A stretch of DNA of 64,000 nucleotides from Ampullaceana balthica (GCA_944989445.1 CALYLW010001021.1:62001-126000); one strand, 5' to 3'. Counted from the first letter of the stretch, positions 32,642 to 44,954 are shown. Numbers and translations: made by a program. The notes: generated by a model not told the origin, from the sequence alone.

Positions 32642-33549
32642 TCGTTTAATTTTAATCTTTAGTAGCCCGGGATCGGTGTCGCCTGACCGGAAGTATAATC
32701 GTGATCTCATCAAGAACGGTCGGTGTGTTTTGACCGTCATCGTAAGGACGGTGTGTACAAAATTAGAATTGGTCTGTAAAGACTGTGACACAACTTTCTT
32801 AATAAGGTTTATGTGCGGACGATACCGAAAATTGGTCAGGTCCCATGCAGTGTTTCATCTTTGATGACGTTGGACATTGCTGTATTTCCCTTTTGGTATT
32901 AATATAAACATCACATTTACTTCTACGCCTCATTTATGACTGTGACCCACGGAGCGGAAGGGTTTCAGACTTGATGTTGGTTCTGATGAGCACTTGTGAA
33001 ATTTGAGGAACGAACACATTCTGGTAGTCACAAATCTGAGTGTTGTGAAGCCTGGTTTTCATGTTTAATTTTTTTAACGACCAAGTGAATTGTTCCACCC
33101 ACCTGAAATTGTCGGCGTTTTACAAATGATAAGCCTCCCACTCGCCCCCCCCCCACCATTGTTGCTCCCTTCAGACATTCTCAGCCCACCTGGAGTAAGT
33201 CACCAGTAAAAGACAGATGGGATGACACGGCCACAATAGATTGTGTGTGTGTGTCGGTGTCCCTGTGTGGATTTGTCGGTGTCGCTCCTGTGCTAATTGG
33301 TCGCTGTTCAACTTGAACGTGTAAGATTACTAACATCCGAACAGCCCGTGGATAACCTGCTTTCTTCTTATTGTCATCAGTTACGGAATTGACTGGATCA
33401 ACAGTCTGTTCTGGTATGTTAGGATAAGTCCATATATAGTGTTGTGATGTGTATACCAGTTTACGTCAATGTATATCATGGATTAAGAATTTAGTTGGGA
33501 GAGTTTTCTTTACAAGATTGAACAGGATTACGCCATTGGTGAATATCTT
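32642..33549. other. No supported gene
   Basis: A C run lies near 33147 and a short GT repeat near 33242. The frame at 32628-32864 overlaps the element end and is unsupported. Confidence 0.5.
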
Positions 33550-34605
33550 ATCCATTGATGTGCTAATGTTACTGACAAATTGATGTGTCAATGCTACTGA
33601 CTAATTGATGTGCCAATGTCATGTCACTGATCCATTCATGTGACAATGCTACTGGCGCATGTATGTGCTACTGACATTGATGTGCCAATGTGACTGGTTC
33701 ATTTATGTGCTAATGTCACTGGTTCATTTATGTGCTAATGTCATTGACCCAATGATGTGCCAATGTCACTGGTTCATTTATGTGCTAATGTCATTGACCC
33801 AATGATGTGCCAATGTCACTGGTTCATTTATGTGCTAATGTCATTGACCCAATGATGTGCCAATGTCACTGGTTCATTTATGTGCTAATGTCATTGACCC
33901 AATGATGTGCCAATGTCACTGGTTCATTTATGTGCTAATGTCACTGGTTCATTTATGTGCTAATGTCACTGGTTCATTTATGTGCTAATGTCACTGGTTC
34001 ATTTATGTGCTAATGTCACTGGTTCATTTATGTGCTAATGTCACTGGTTCATTTATGTGCTAATGTCACTGGTTCATTTATGTGCTAATGTCACTGGTTC
34101 ATTTATGTGCTAATGTCACTGGTTCATTTATGTGCTAATGTCACTGGTTCATTTATGTGCTAATGTCACTGGTTCATTTATGTGCTAATGTCACTGGTTC
34201 ATTTATGTGCTAATGTCACTGGTTCATTTATGTGCTAATGTCACTGGTTCATTTATGTGCTAATGTCACTGGTTCATTTATGTGCTAATGTCACTGGTTC
34301 ATTTATGTGCTAATGTCACTGGTTCATTTATGTGCTAATGTCATTGACCCAATGATGTGCCAATGTCACTGGTTCATTTATGTGCTAATGTCATTGACCC
34401 AATGATGTGCCGATGTCACTGGTTCATTTATGTGCTAATGTCATTGACCCAATGATGTGCCAATGTCACTGGTTCATTTATGTGCTAATGTCACTGGTTC
34501 ATTTATGTGCTAATGTCACTGGTTCATTTATGTGCTAATGTCACTGGTTCATTTATGTGCTAATGTCACTGGTTCATTTATGTGCTAATTCCATTGACCT
34601 CGTTT
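33550..34605. repeat. 25-bp minisatellite, about 42 copies, with 50-bp alternating blocks
   Basis: Type 1 is TGTCACTGGTTCATTTATGT plus GCTAA; type 2 is TGTCATTGACCCAATGATGT plus GCCAA. They alternate as a 50-bp dimer at about 33720-33925 and 34340-34470. Runs of pure type 1 separate and follow these blocks. The first 150 bp are diverged. Confidence 0.96.
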
Positions 34606-34964
34606 TGTGCTGTTATTTGCTATCTACGAGCCAATAGTCAGTTCTCTTCTCAATGCAATTCAATTTACGTCATAGACTATTAATAGCCCCCGCGTTGCGC
34701 CTCAATTTCACAATTGTTTTTTCTTAGTTGTGTCTTGTTTGAACGTTACGCCTTGTGGCTTGGGGTGAAGGTCACATCACATGTGCCGCCCAGTGCCTCC
34801 CACTCGCAGTTTGTCATACTTGAGCCAGGGGAACCGGTCGGGTCGAGGAGGGACGTGATTGCATCATTGTCCACACATGTTGTGTCTGTAAGTATTGTCG
34901 ACTATTCTCGTCACATGTAGTCACTGTGAGAACGTGGCGATATTGGCTCTAACCACTACCATGA
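34606..34964. other. No supported gene
   Basis: A spacer of about 360 bp between two large arrays. The frame at 34714-34920 has no supporting signals. Confidence 0.5.
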
Positions 34965-36446
34965 TACCTTGTACTACCACCTCACCTATTGTACTACCAT
35001 CATACCTATGTACTACCACCACACCTATGTACTACCACCACACCTATGTACTACCATCATACCTATGTACTACCACCACACCTATGTACTACCACCATAC
35101 CTATGTACTACCACCATACCCATGTACTACCACCATACCCATGTACTACCATCATATCCATGTACTACCATCATACCCATGTACTACCACCATACCCATG
35201 TACTACCATCATACCCATGTACTACCATCATACCCATGTACTACCACCATACCCATGTACTACCACCATACCCATGTACTACCACCATACCCATGTACTA
35301 CCATCATACCCATGTACTACCATCATACCCATGTACTACCATCATACCCATGTACTACCACCATACCCATGTACTACCACCATACCCATGTACTACCACC
35401 ATACCCATGTACTACCACCATACCCATGTACTACCACCATACCCATGTATTACCACCATACCCATGTACTACCATCATACCCATGTACTACCACCACACC
35501 CATGTACTACCATCATACCCATGTACTACCACCATACCCATGTACTACCATCATACCCATGTACTACCACCATACCCATGTACTACCACCATACCCATGT
35601 ACTACCATCATACCCATGTACTACCACCACACCTATGTACTACCATCACACCTATGTACTACCACCACACCTATGTACTACCACCACACCCATGTACTAC
35701 CACCATACCCATGTACTACCACCACACCCATGTACTACCACCATACCCATGTACTACCACCATTCCTATGTGCTACCGCCACACCTATGTGCTACCACCA
35801 CACCTGTGTACTACCACCACACCTATGTACTACCACCACACCTATGTACTACCACCACACCTATGTACTACCACCACACCTATGTGCTACCACCACACCT
35901 GTGTGCTACCACCACACCTGTGTGCTACCACCACACCTATGTGCTACCACCACACCTGTGTGCTACCACCACACCTGTGTGCTACCACCACACCTGTGTA
36001 CTACCACCACACCTGTGTACTACCACCACACCTATGTACTACCACCACACCTATGTACTACCACCACACCTGTGTACTACCACCACACATGTGTACTACC
36101 ACCACACCTGTGTACTACCACCACGACCTATGTACTACCACCACACCTATGTACTACCACCACACCTGTGTACTACCACCACACCTGTGTACTACCACCA
36201 CACCTGTGTACTACCACCACGACCTATGTACTACCACCACACCTATGTACTACCACCACACCTGTGTACTACCACCACACCTGTGTACTACCACCATTCC
36301 TATGTACTACCACCACACCTGTGTACTACCACCATTCCTATGTACTACCACCACACCTGTGTACTACCACCACACATGTTTACTACCACCACACATGTTT
36401 ACTACCACCACACATGTTTACTACCACCACACCTATGTACTACAAG
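34965..36446. repeat. 19-bp minisatellite, about 78 copies
   Basis: The unit is ACCACCATACCCATGTACT with variants CACACCTATGTACT, CACACCTGTGTACT, CATTCCTATG and GTGCT. The left half is rich in CATACCCATG units and the right half in CACACCTGTG units, so the array grew in segments. Because 19 is prime to 3, all three forward frames read one 19-residue peptide cycle and none meets a stop over about 490-530 codons. That is a consequence of the period. Confidence 0.98.
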
Positions 36447-36644
36447 GTTCTCCCCTGCCGATAGCATTGGTAGTTTAAGTTACAGGTATTTGATTTGGAC
36501 TTATAACAGTTACTGCTGGGCCTCTCATAGATGATTCCGATATAATAGTGTTAGAGTGAATGTGGCACATCGCTTTCATGATTTAGAGTGAATATGTCAC
36601 ATCAGCTTCATATTTTTGAATGAATATATGTGTGAAACATCATT

Positions 36645-37385
36645 TTACCACGTTTTTATTAACTCGCTTTCGCTCAAGTGGCATTGTCATTGTGTGTCTG
36701 TCCAACATTTTTCAAATCTGCCAATGTAAAATTAAACCACTTCTGATGGTCCTAGAGATCTCAAAATTTTACCACAGATAGATTTTGGATGACAATGCAT
36801 TGTATCAAAATTTCAGATCGATCGAATGTACCGTTATTAAATTATTGAACTTTTTAGTTTATCTATAGTATATATAAAAGCATCTGTACCGTCGGCTTTT
36901 GTTGACATCCGTGAGTTCGCCCCGTGACCACATCACGATGTTTTTAAAACGTTTGGCGGGCGCTTGTGAGGTGTTTGGTAAAATAAATAGAGGTAAAAAA
37001 AAATTTAAACCAGGTTGTTATAAGTGGACTAAAAAGAACAAAATAAATAGGAGTAAAAATAAGATTTTTAAAAACCACGTTTTTATAAGTGTACTAAAAA
37101 GAAGAAAATAATTTAAAACTTATAACTTCAATTAATTTCATTTAATATGACTAAAAACGGTGGGCGGATGTTTGGTATAAAAATTAAAGATTTCTAATTT
37201 AGAAGGCAAAAGAGAGATCTGTAAGTGAGAGAATGAGTGAACCGCATATGTTAAACCTCATAAGCACCCGCCCCACCTTTTTAGTCATATTAAATCAAAG
37301 TACTTGAACTTATAAGTTTTAAATTATTTTCTTCTTTTTAGTCCACTTATAAAAACATTGTTTTAAAAAATCTTATTTTTACTTC
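36645..37385 (-). mobile_element. Family B element, copy 2, with foldback
   Basis: Same structure and orientation as 17355-18100. The left end is ACCACGTTTTTATTAACTCG, then come the core in reverse and inverted arms at about 37061-37170 and 37265-37376. The right end has CACTTATAAAAACATTG. The GCACCCGCCCCACC and GGTGGGCGGATG pieces form the inner part of the stem. There is no transposase. Confidence 0.75.
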
Positions 37386-37764
37386 TATTTATTGATCCTT
37401 TTTTCATGGTGAAAGTCTCAGCTGTCAAGGGGAAACTTAACTTATAAACCTATCACCAGAGATGCTTCAAAACATTCATCACGTCGATGTGTTTGCCTTA
37501 ACAATTGCTTATTTGAGATGGAGACTGCTAGTCTTATAATCTTATTTTATGATTTACTTAACTTAAGCGGGGAGACCCAAAAAAAAAGGGGGGGGGGTGT
37601 TACGATTCATACATATACATCAATCATGTTTGAAGGCACTCTAACAACTAAATGAAACGCTGTCGCTAGATCTGTTCAAGTTTGTACAACAGCATCAGTT
37701 GCCTCAACTCACGCAGTAGTTGTTGTTACTCCCCGTTGTGGTCTGTGGAGACAGTGGCTGAACA
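37386..37764. other. No supported gene
   Basis: An A run and G run (37578-37598) interrupt otherwise ordinary sequence. Confidence 0.5.
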
Positions 37765-37870
37765 TGGCCCTAAATGGCCGGCAGTATGAACATGGTCCTA
37801 ACTGGCCGGCAATATGAACATGGCCCCTAACTGGCCGGCATATGAACATGGCAGTAACTGGCCGGCAGTA
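37765..37870. repeat. 28-bp tandem repeat, about 4 copies
   Basis: The unit is GAACATGGTCCTAACTGGCC plus GGCAATAT, with small length changes. Confidence 0.88.
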
Positions 37871-38024
37871 AGTGTCATTGATCAATTGCCATGCCTGATT
37901 TCCCTATTGTTGCTCCCAGCGAGGCATGCCCAGCCGGCCGTATAAGATAGCGCTGAGCTTTCAATGAAACCACTATATAAGGTTGGGATTTGAAAAAAAA
38001 CAACATAGAAAGGCAGCGTTATTG

Positions 38025-38140
38025 GGGCTGCCGCTGTAACCTCCATTCATAAAGGACCCCCCCCCACACCACCACTACTGGGGCTGCCGCTGTAACCTCC
38101 ATTCATAAAGGCCCCCCCCACACACACACACACCACTACT
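38025..38140. repeat. Tandem duplication, about 60 bp, 2 copies
   Basis: GGGCTGCCGCTGTAACCTCC, ATTCATAAAGG, a C run and CACCACTACT are repeated once. The second copy has a (CA)n expansion. Confidence 0.85.
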
Positions 38141-39938
38141 CCTTTTTTAAGGGAAGGGGTGGAAGGGGCGGTGGTTGTGTGACACATCCTTCGGGTTGTA
38201 CCTGTCACCTTCATTCCCAGTCCCACCATAAGTTATCTTCATTGGGTCCAACTGACTTTATCAAGTTTAACAGCTGGTATCAAGACTAGGAGAAACGGGG
38301 GAACCCATACTGTGAGAATGAGAGAGAGAGAACTGGGAAGGACAGGGTGAATAAAAGCGTGAGAGCTGGCAAGCATTATTTATTATTATTATTTTTTTTA
38401 AAAGTAAGAAAAAGAAGCGTCAGACTATTAGCATTTGATCAGGTCTTCTCTCACTGGGCGTGAAACGAGGGCCCCAATCTCCAAGACGCGGTCTGTCTTC
38501 GGCAACACGATCACACTGGCTTCCATTGATGGCACACGGCCCACAAAAGGCAGTAGTAACGCCGCGACGCTAGTGTCAACGAGAGAGTCGTGTGATCAAA
38601 TGCTTCAAACCTATCAGCTAACCGACCCCTCCCTGCCCCGTCTGGCGGGCACCACCACCTCCTACCTACTCCATCTTACTTTGGCGTGCTTCCCACTACT
38701 TCGACTTCGTGCGAGGATTTTTCCAGTTTATAAATTTGTAAATAAAATCGATTCGATTTCTGGAGTCTGAGATATCCCAAATCCACCTGTGAGTTGACAT
38801 ACATGTCGCAGTGGAACAACAGCTCGTCAAGGGAATGAACTCATGTTGGAAGGTATCCCTACGCCACTAAGAAGACTCAACAGCGGTTTAATAACAACTG
38901 TTGAGTAACGCGTGAGAGGACTATTTCCTGGACTCGTATTATCTCAACAAACACCGTGCGCTGAAGGCTTCGCCTATGTCTCGGGGATTGTGTTGAGTCA
39001 ATGTGACATTTGACTTAGATTTGTTTCAACTTAAGTCTGATGACGTTAATGTTTAAACCGCATGGTAAGAGCATACGTGCATTTTGTCATTGAGGTTTCT
39101 TTTGATGTAAACGTATGTGCTATCTTTAAAACAAACAAAAAATAAAACCGACTTTAGTGAAATGTTAATAAAGTGATTCACAAAGAGCTGCGCAGACCTC
39201 ACGTTTCATACAATTGTTATCTTTGCAAATCTCTCTTTGCAATAAGCATAATCTCTTTAATCCAACTTATCAAGTAGAGTAGCAGGAGATTTTCTCTGTG
39301 AGAAACGGGCGACGCTTTCTGTGCAAACTTACATGAAATTGTACGGAATCACTTGAAACAAAATAGTCTTTCCTAGAAAATTGTTTATTTTTTTATCTAT
39401 GAGATCTCGTGGGAGTCCGTGTGTGTGTGTGCGTGATGTGTTACGTCATCATATAGATTTTTATCATAGCGCTAACTACACTAGAGCACAGAATTACGAT
39501 TCTCCACTAAGGCCACTATAAGTGCTAAATTTCATTGATGTGTTCTGATTCCTATGAATGCTTAAATTGCGCCACACATCTGAAACTGTAGGGTTAAATA
39601 AAAGTCTTTGCTTGATGAAGAAACACTGAACTTTGTGCTGACATTACGACCGACGGCCACCTGTATGAGTGGAGGCGGGGAGCGAGCACACTGCATCCTA
39701 ACCGAGGCTACTGAGAGGGCTGGGACAATCTCAGAGCATAGTGCTTAAATCCGGACGAGTGGACAGCAACGTCTAAGTGGGGAGAGGGAAGGGGCTGGGA
39801 CGTAGTATTTGTAGAATTCTCGGCCGTTAATTGGTCGTTAGGGGAGAGGTCCTTTAACGCATTTTCCACTAATTTTTTTTTATAATCTTTTTTTTTCAGG
39901 AAGAGGAAATCACTAACAACGTAGCAGGTCATGAAAAA
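38141..39938. other. No supported gene; simple repeats and one unexplained GC-rich frame
   Basis: A TTA/T-rich run lies at about 38377-38402 and a GT repeat near 39419. The 111-codon frame at 38435-38770 is GC-richer than its surroundings but has no domain, clean start context or splice site I can defend. The stretch 39780-39940 leads into the promoter at 39940. Confidence 0.5.
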
Positions 39939-39939
39939 G

Positions 39940-40000
39940 TGACGTCACACTGCGCTGCCCCAACGCTATAAAAAGAGCAACGGCCGTGGAGATGTTAGCA
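39940..40000 (+). promoter_or_regulatory. Compact CRE + TATA core promoter
   Basis: A full CRE, TGACGTCA (39940-39947), stands 20 bp upstream of a canonical TATA box, CTATAAAAAG (39966-39975). GCATTCT around 40000 is an initiator-like site about 33 bp downstream of the TATA. This is the textbook spacing of a cAMP-inducible RNA polymerase II promoter. It faces the signal-peptide exon at 40643. The 640 bp between holds several short ATGs, so the leader is probably spliced. Confidence 0.55.
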
Positions 40001-40331
40001 TTCTAAGAGCTAACTGGCTCACTGGCAGTGGCTAGAGGAGTTGACCAGCGGTTATAGTCTCCCAGCAGATAGTGTTCAATAGTGTAAGCGGAACTGGTCA
40101 AGCTGGACATTAGCTGTGTTGTAAACATTTTTAGGAGCACCTCGTGGAGTACAATGCCAAGCCGAGGATTACACTAAAGATAAAGTTTATTGTATCTTTC
40201 GGAACTGAATTCCAATAAGGCATAGTTCCCATTGCTTTGAATCCTTCGACTACTTTCGTCATTTCTCCGGCAACAGTGCATCCATAGTCACAAGGCCATG
40301 TAGGCTAGAGGCCGTGACACTCGATTCATGG

Positions 40332-40400
40332 ACTGTCCACCTTTTTAGAGGCTGTCCACCTTTTTAGAGGCTGTCCACCTTTCTAGAGACTGTCCATCAA
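40332..40400. repeat. 19-bp tandem repeat, about 3.5 copies
   Basis: GGCTGTCCACCTTTTTAGA repeats with small changes (GACTGTCCA at both edges). Confidence 0.9.
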
Positions 40401-40642
40401 AGCCATTGGATACCAAAAAAAAATAAAAATAAGAACCATTCGACGTAATCTACGGATCGCTGTTCTTGTTTTGAAAGGGGGCATCATCTTAAAGAGAACT
40501 GTTGACCCCCCAAAAAACTACTTGGGCGGGTCCACCCTTATGACCTTTGAACCCTACACTGGCCGCCTTGGCTCAAAGTAGCCCACGGCTACTCACGCTA
40601 GTGCAGCTGCGCTACCATCTCGCTGTTGTGGTTGGGGGGAAG

Positions 40643-40804
40643 ATGCTGTGGTTGCGGGCGGTGCTGGTGGGTTTGGTTCATACGCTGCCATTGCTGTTGG
40701 TGGTGGTGGGAGAACCCTTCTATCAGCGGAGAGACCATCTTGACCAGTCCAAATACTTGACCATCAGCAATGAAAATGTGGTGAGGGACAGGATGGACGC
40801 TGAA
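40643..40804 (+). CDS. Candidate signal-peptide exon ending at a strong donor
   Basis: From the ATG at 40643, 54 codons lead to GAA|GTAAGT at 40805, a near-consensus donor in phase 0. The peptide begins MLWLRAVLVGLVHTLPLLLV, a clear hydrophobic signal sequence with likely cleavage near VVVG|EP. A hydrophilic stretch follows, ending KYLTISNENVVRDRMDAE. A longer reading from 40547 would put 32 residues before the hydrophobic core and is less likely; CACGCTAGTGCAG (to about 40603) is a possible acceptor. I do not recognise the protein. A secreted or membrane product, possibly a neuropeptide precursor given the CRE/TATA promoter, is inference. Later exons were not identified. Confidence 0.5.
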
Positions 40805-41204
40805 GTAAGTAAAAACCTTTTATTGTCTGGCTTTCATATATTCAACACAAACGATCATATCATGGCGGAAAGCTATTAATAGAAATATCCGGGGTATTCA
40901 GTTGTTTCAATTTCATTAAGATATGAACCAAAATATGAGGTGAGGACTTATCTCATCCGTTACTTAACTCGTTCATGTTACTTAACTCGTTCGGGTCAGT
41001 TTGTGACGTTTTCAGGACTGTGAAATGACTAGCTATTCAGTATGTTTTCCGGAAAAGAAAGCAGTTTAAAGAAATTATATAAATTCAACAACTTATCCCT
41101 TAGAAAACACCAACATTTTTCAAGCGGTTACAAGGGATGATTAACACACTTTTTCCTGTAGCGAGAAGTCAGACTTTTGTAGCTTCATGGCCAGTCGTAT
41201 GTTT
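40805..41204. other. Probable start of an intron
   Basis: It follows the donor at 40805. No other feature was recognised. Confidence 0.4.
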
Positions 41205-41432
41205 TCTAAACTGTATGTGCCAGATCGTAAATAAAACAATAAACTAAACTGTATGTGCCAGATCGTAAATAAAACAATAAACTAAACTGTATGTGCCAGA
41301 TCTTAAATAAAACAATAAACTAAACTGTATGTGCCAGATCTTAAATAAAACAATAATCTAAACTGTATGTGCCAGATCTTAAATAAAACGAAAAACTAAA
41401 CTGTATGTGCCAGATCTTCAATAAAACAATAA
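41205..41432. repeat. 38-bp tandem repeat, about 6 copies
   Basis: The unit is CTGTATGTGCCAGATCGTAA plus ATAAAACAATAAACTAAA, with G/T and A/C variants. Confidence 0.95.
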
Positions 41433-42067
41433 AATTAGGAATTCAATAACAGACCATGTCCTGGTGTAAATTTTTCCAATAATGCATCAATAATTACAAT
41501 TTTTTAAAAGGTATGTTCAATTAAAAAGCATGTTAAAATCTAAATTCTTCCGATAGAAACTAATCAATGGGATAACACCCTATCTAATCACAATAATCAA
41601 TGTGAAACTATCTAATCACAATAATCAAGGTGGGAGAACATTCTAGCATTAAAAATATAATAATTATAATTATCAAAGGAAGAAGACTCTAACTACAGAC
41701 ACTAATGAAGGGGGATAACCGTAAAGGAATTGGCACAAGTCCTCGAGGCTTCAGTCTATCTAGAGAGCAAAATGGGGAGATTTTTAATATGGATTTCAGG
41801 TTCTGCAATAAGCAATGACCAGTTGTTTTTTTTTAATTTAAATTATTAATTTTTATATATTTTAAAAATAATCTAATTAAATCTAATGGGCTACAGTTAC
41901 AGGGTCTGCAATGTTCATTGACCGTGTTTCGAAGATCTTTTTAAAAAAAAACATTATTACGCTAGTAATACGCGTGTTAACATGTCAAGAAAGTATTTTC
42001 AAATGTAAACACCTCAAGAGAGAAATACACGTTAACATCTTAGCACATTGGCCAACATGAGGGGCAC
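41433..42067. other. No supported gene
   Basis: AT-rich sequence with weak short duplications around ATCTAATCACAATAATCAA (41580-41630). Confidence 0.5.
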
Positions 42068-42312
42068 CAAGTGACATTCGGATAGGGTCACATGTTGCCT
42101 CTCTCTGACATTCGAATATGGTCACATATTGACTCTCTCTGACATTCGGATAGGGTCACATGTTGCCTCTCTCTGACATTCGGATAGGGTCACATGTTGC
42201 CTCTCTCTGACATTCGGATAGGGTCACATGTTGCCTCTCTCTGACATTCGGATAGGGTCACATGTTGCCTCTCTCTGACATTCGGATAGGGTCACATGTT
42301 GCCTCTCTCTTT
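42068..42312. repeat. 34-bp minisatellite, 7 copies
   Basis: The unit is GACATTCGGATAGGGTCACA plus TGTTGCCTCTCTCT. Copies are nearly identical apart from the second. Confidence 0.96.
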
Positions 42313-43251
42313 GAATCCCCCCTGTTAGTTAATGCTCTTAAAATCAGAAATCTGTAATCCATCTGCTGTCTTATCAAAGAATTATGTACAAGCAACGGTG
42401 TAAATTTAACTGTTTGTTCCGCCCGGGGTGCTCTAAAAAATTTTTTTACTCCCTCTTCCACTAAAGAAATCCACTTACGGCTTAAATGCCATACTTATTT
42501 CAAGAACACCGCCCCTCTTCCTTCTATAATGGGGTTTATTTGACGAGGCAAGAGCGCTAACTCCTAACGCATATTGATGGCAGTGGTCCTCCATTCCCCT
42601 TCCTCTCTCCTTATGACCTGCTCATTAAAATCTCCGTGTCCCTGGTTCACTCAACTCCTGACGACAGTGACGTAGCCATCATTATTAAGCCTTGTTACCA
42701 GCAAAACGCGACATCAGGGTTCACGAACCGTGTTGTGGTCAAATGTACATCATTTGTCTTTTCATTAATACGGCAGGTGCACAAGTGGAGACATAAAAAG
42801 TTTTGGCTTGTATGGAGGGGGGCTTTGTTTTGTGTTCTTAAACATTATGTGGGGAAACACGAGTGTAAATATCTTATGGGGAAAAATTGCATTAGAAACA
42901 GAGTAAATTTAAATTAATTTAAAAAGTGATATTGCATCATATTTTAAATACGGACTCAAAAATTATGTTGCGTGTTTTATAATGCGTCAGCGATGATCCG
43001 AACACATTTCATGCATAATCTTGGATAATGATTGCTGGTTTCTTATCCTCTCTTATTAACATCTTCAATTGTTGGCTTGACTATTGGCATCAACAATCGA
43101 TGGAACGCAACCAAAGTTTCTTTTCCCTTTCCTCTTGGGTTCCTTCCTTTCATGAGAATCGGATGTCAAGGTCATTGTGTGTTTGTAGTTTATTTTTTTT
43201 TAATTTTAAATTTAAGTTATTAGTTATTATACTAGATATTGGTATGTAATC
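42313..43251. other. No supported gene
   Basis: The frames at 42636-42917 and 43028-43249 lack domains and convincing splice sites. Confidence 0.5.
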
Positions 43252-43452
43252 CAGAGGCGTCACTAGGGGGTGCGGACCACATCGGGTAACGCTATCTAAA
43301 GGGGTGACACCAAAGTATAAAATTTCCTTGTTCCCGTTATTTGGCACTGGCAGACTCAGAGGAGGAGGTCAATGGGGTAAGTCGTGAGGAGGTGACACCA
43401 TGAGCTGCCACACTGGGTGATACCAACCCTAGTGACCTTAGTGACGCCTCTG
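43252..43452. mobile_element. Non-autonomous hAT (CAGTGGCGTCACTAG family)
   Basis: It runs from CAGAGGCGTCACTAGGGGG to TTAGTGACGCCTCTG. Flanks ATGTAATC (43244-43251) and ATCTACTC (43453-43460) agree at 6 of 8. The interior shares GTTATTTGGCACTG and GGTGACACCA with the copy at 1885-2055. The right end contains a short internal duplication, CTAGTGACCTTAGTGACG. Confidence 0.88.
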
Positions 43453-44810
43453 ATCTACTCTTCAACGCTCAAAAAGCTTACGATGAAGGTTGATATCTTG
43501 TTGGCTCCATCTCAGCGCTCAACTCTGTAATCAAAACAATCAGGAAGCAATCAGTTCATAAATAATTATAACATCGAATGAATTTATATTTCTCTTTCAA
43601 CCTTTGAATTATTTTTAAAAGAAAGGGGGGGGGGACGCACACACACACACACACATACTTTTAAGGCCGCATTAAGTAGAAAAACAATGCGACCAAATAA
43701 ATCGTAGCTTTAAAGTTTCCCAAATTGGTTTTTAACAGTGTTTGAGTAGGTGAAGTGTTATAAGCCTGGGAGTGGAGCTCTCCTTCGAACCATGTCTTAA
43801 TAAGGCTTTGCCTGGAACAATCTCTTCGGTCTATCTATTACACATTGATAGGAAGGGTTTAGACGGTGTTAAATAGTTAAAGAAGTTTTGGACACGACAT
43901 AAATTGACAATTAATCATAGGTTTAAACCAGGAGCCGAGACGCCAACGCCAGCGCTTTAAAAAAACTTCTGGTTGACCCAGTAAATCTCCCCCCTTTGTT
44001 GCCTCGAAGTCATTACAAGCCCGCTTGCTAAACCCGCAGTTCTTGCGCCCCCTTAACCCCCCCTCCCCAACACCTCAACACCCCCCCCCCATTTCCTCAC
44101 ATTCACACAGACAGTCGATATTTGACTAGACATTCGAAAGGTAAAGGTCCTTTGCCGGGGCCCCGATGACTCATCCATTCAGAGTGCTGTTAAGTTATAA
44201 ACACACAGTAACAACTTCCGCTAAGCCAGGCCTTAGACTGTTATACAGACGACACAAGAAGACAATATCAACTTTGACCTCACACTTTGACCCGTGGATT
44301 TATAGATGTGGGAACACCGTGTTTGGGAGACGTAAAAGGTGAATCCCGTGGGATGTCATCTCCCCCCCCCCACACACACAGGTGATTCCCATGGGATGTC
44401 ACCCCCCCCCCACACACACACACTTTACTTTTTTCCAACCACCTTTTTTTTCAAACGCGCATTGAAAAGAAGTGGCCTAGATTTAATTTTTTTTAACGAG
44501 AGATTGGATATTGTTGTTTGGCTGACCTTTTACTTTGGTAGCTTTGAGACGGGTTAGCGAACCGCGAACCGAAGCCCACCAGGGTTTCGGCAGGTTCTTT
44601 TTTAACATACACTAGTTTTTTAAAGATGTATATGTATCTGTGAGAATATATCTGTGAGAAAAATATTCACAATAATTTATACTATACATGTATATATATT
44701 ATTTTTAATCATCAATGAATAGTGAACAGATATTTCTTCTTGTAAAGACCCCGTGCCGTGTCTCAAAATACATTTGAATTTGTTTACAAACATTTTTTCT
44801 TAATATGGCG
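43453..44810. other. No supported gene; simple repeats
   Basis: There are G and CA runs at 43627-43655 and C runs at 44040-44092. A 45-bp duplication around GATTCCCATGGGATGTCA with C and CA runs lies at 44340-44425. Confidence 0.55.
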
Positions 44811-44954
44811 ATGCTAAGGCAATGGGAGGACGATATCAAAGAGTGGACCGGCCTGTCATTCAGCGACTCTCAAAGAGCAGCACAGGACTGTGACAAATGG
44901 CGTGTGTTAGTGAGCAGTTCACGATGGTGCCCCAACGACCCAACAACGGGTTAA
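44811..44954 (+). pseudogene. C-terminal scrap of a non-LTR retrotransposon reverse transcriptase
   Basis: A 47-codon frame reads MLRQWEDDIKEWTGLSFSDS and continues RAAQDCDKWRVLV, stopping at TAA (44952-44954). From memory, 'W.DNIKEWTGLSxxxxxRxAxDRxxWRxLV' is the C-terminal signature of a widespread invertebrate non-LTR endonuclease/reverse-transcriptase polyprotein. The rest of the element is absent upstream. A cysteine stands where the family usually has arginine (QDRxKW). Confidence 0.7.

Noticed and set aside
34895..36534. Three overlapping forward frames of about 500 codons
   Set aside because: All three frames translate the same 19-bp repeat. They cannot all be genes, and nothing favours one.
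38435..38770. 111-codon GC-richer frame as an exon
   Set aside because: No clear start context, splice site, domain or codon pattern. It was left as unexplained sequence.
42636..42917. 93-codon frame as an exon
   Set aside because: No acceptor or donor of good quality, and no recognised family.
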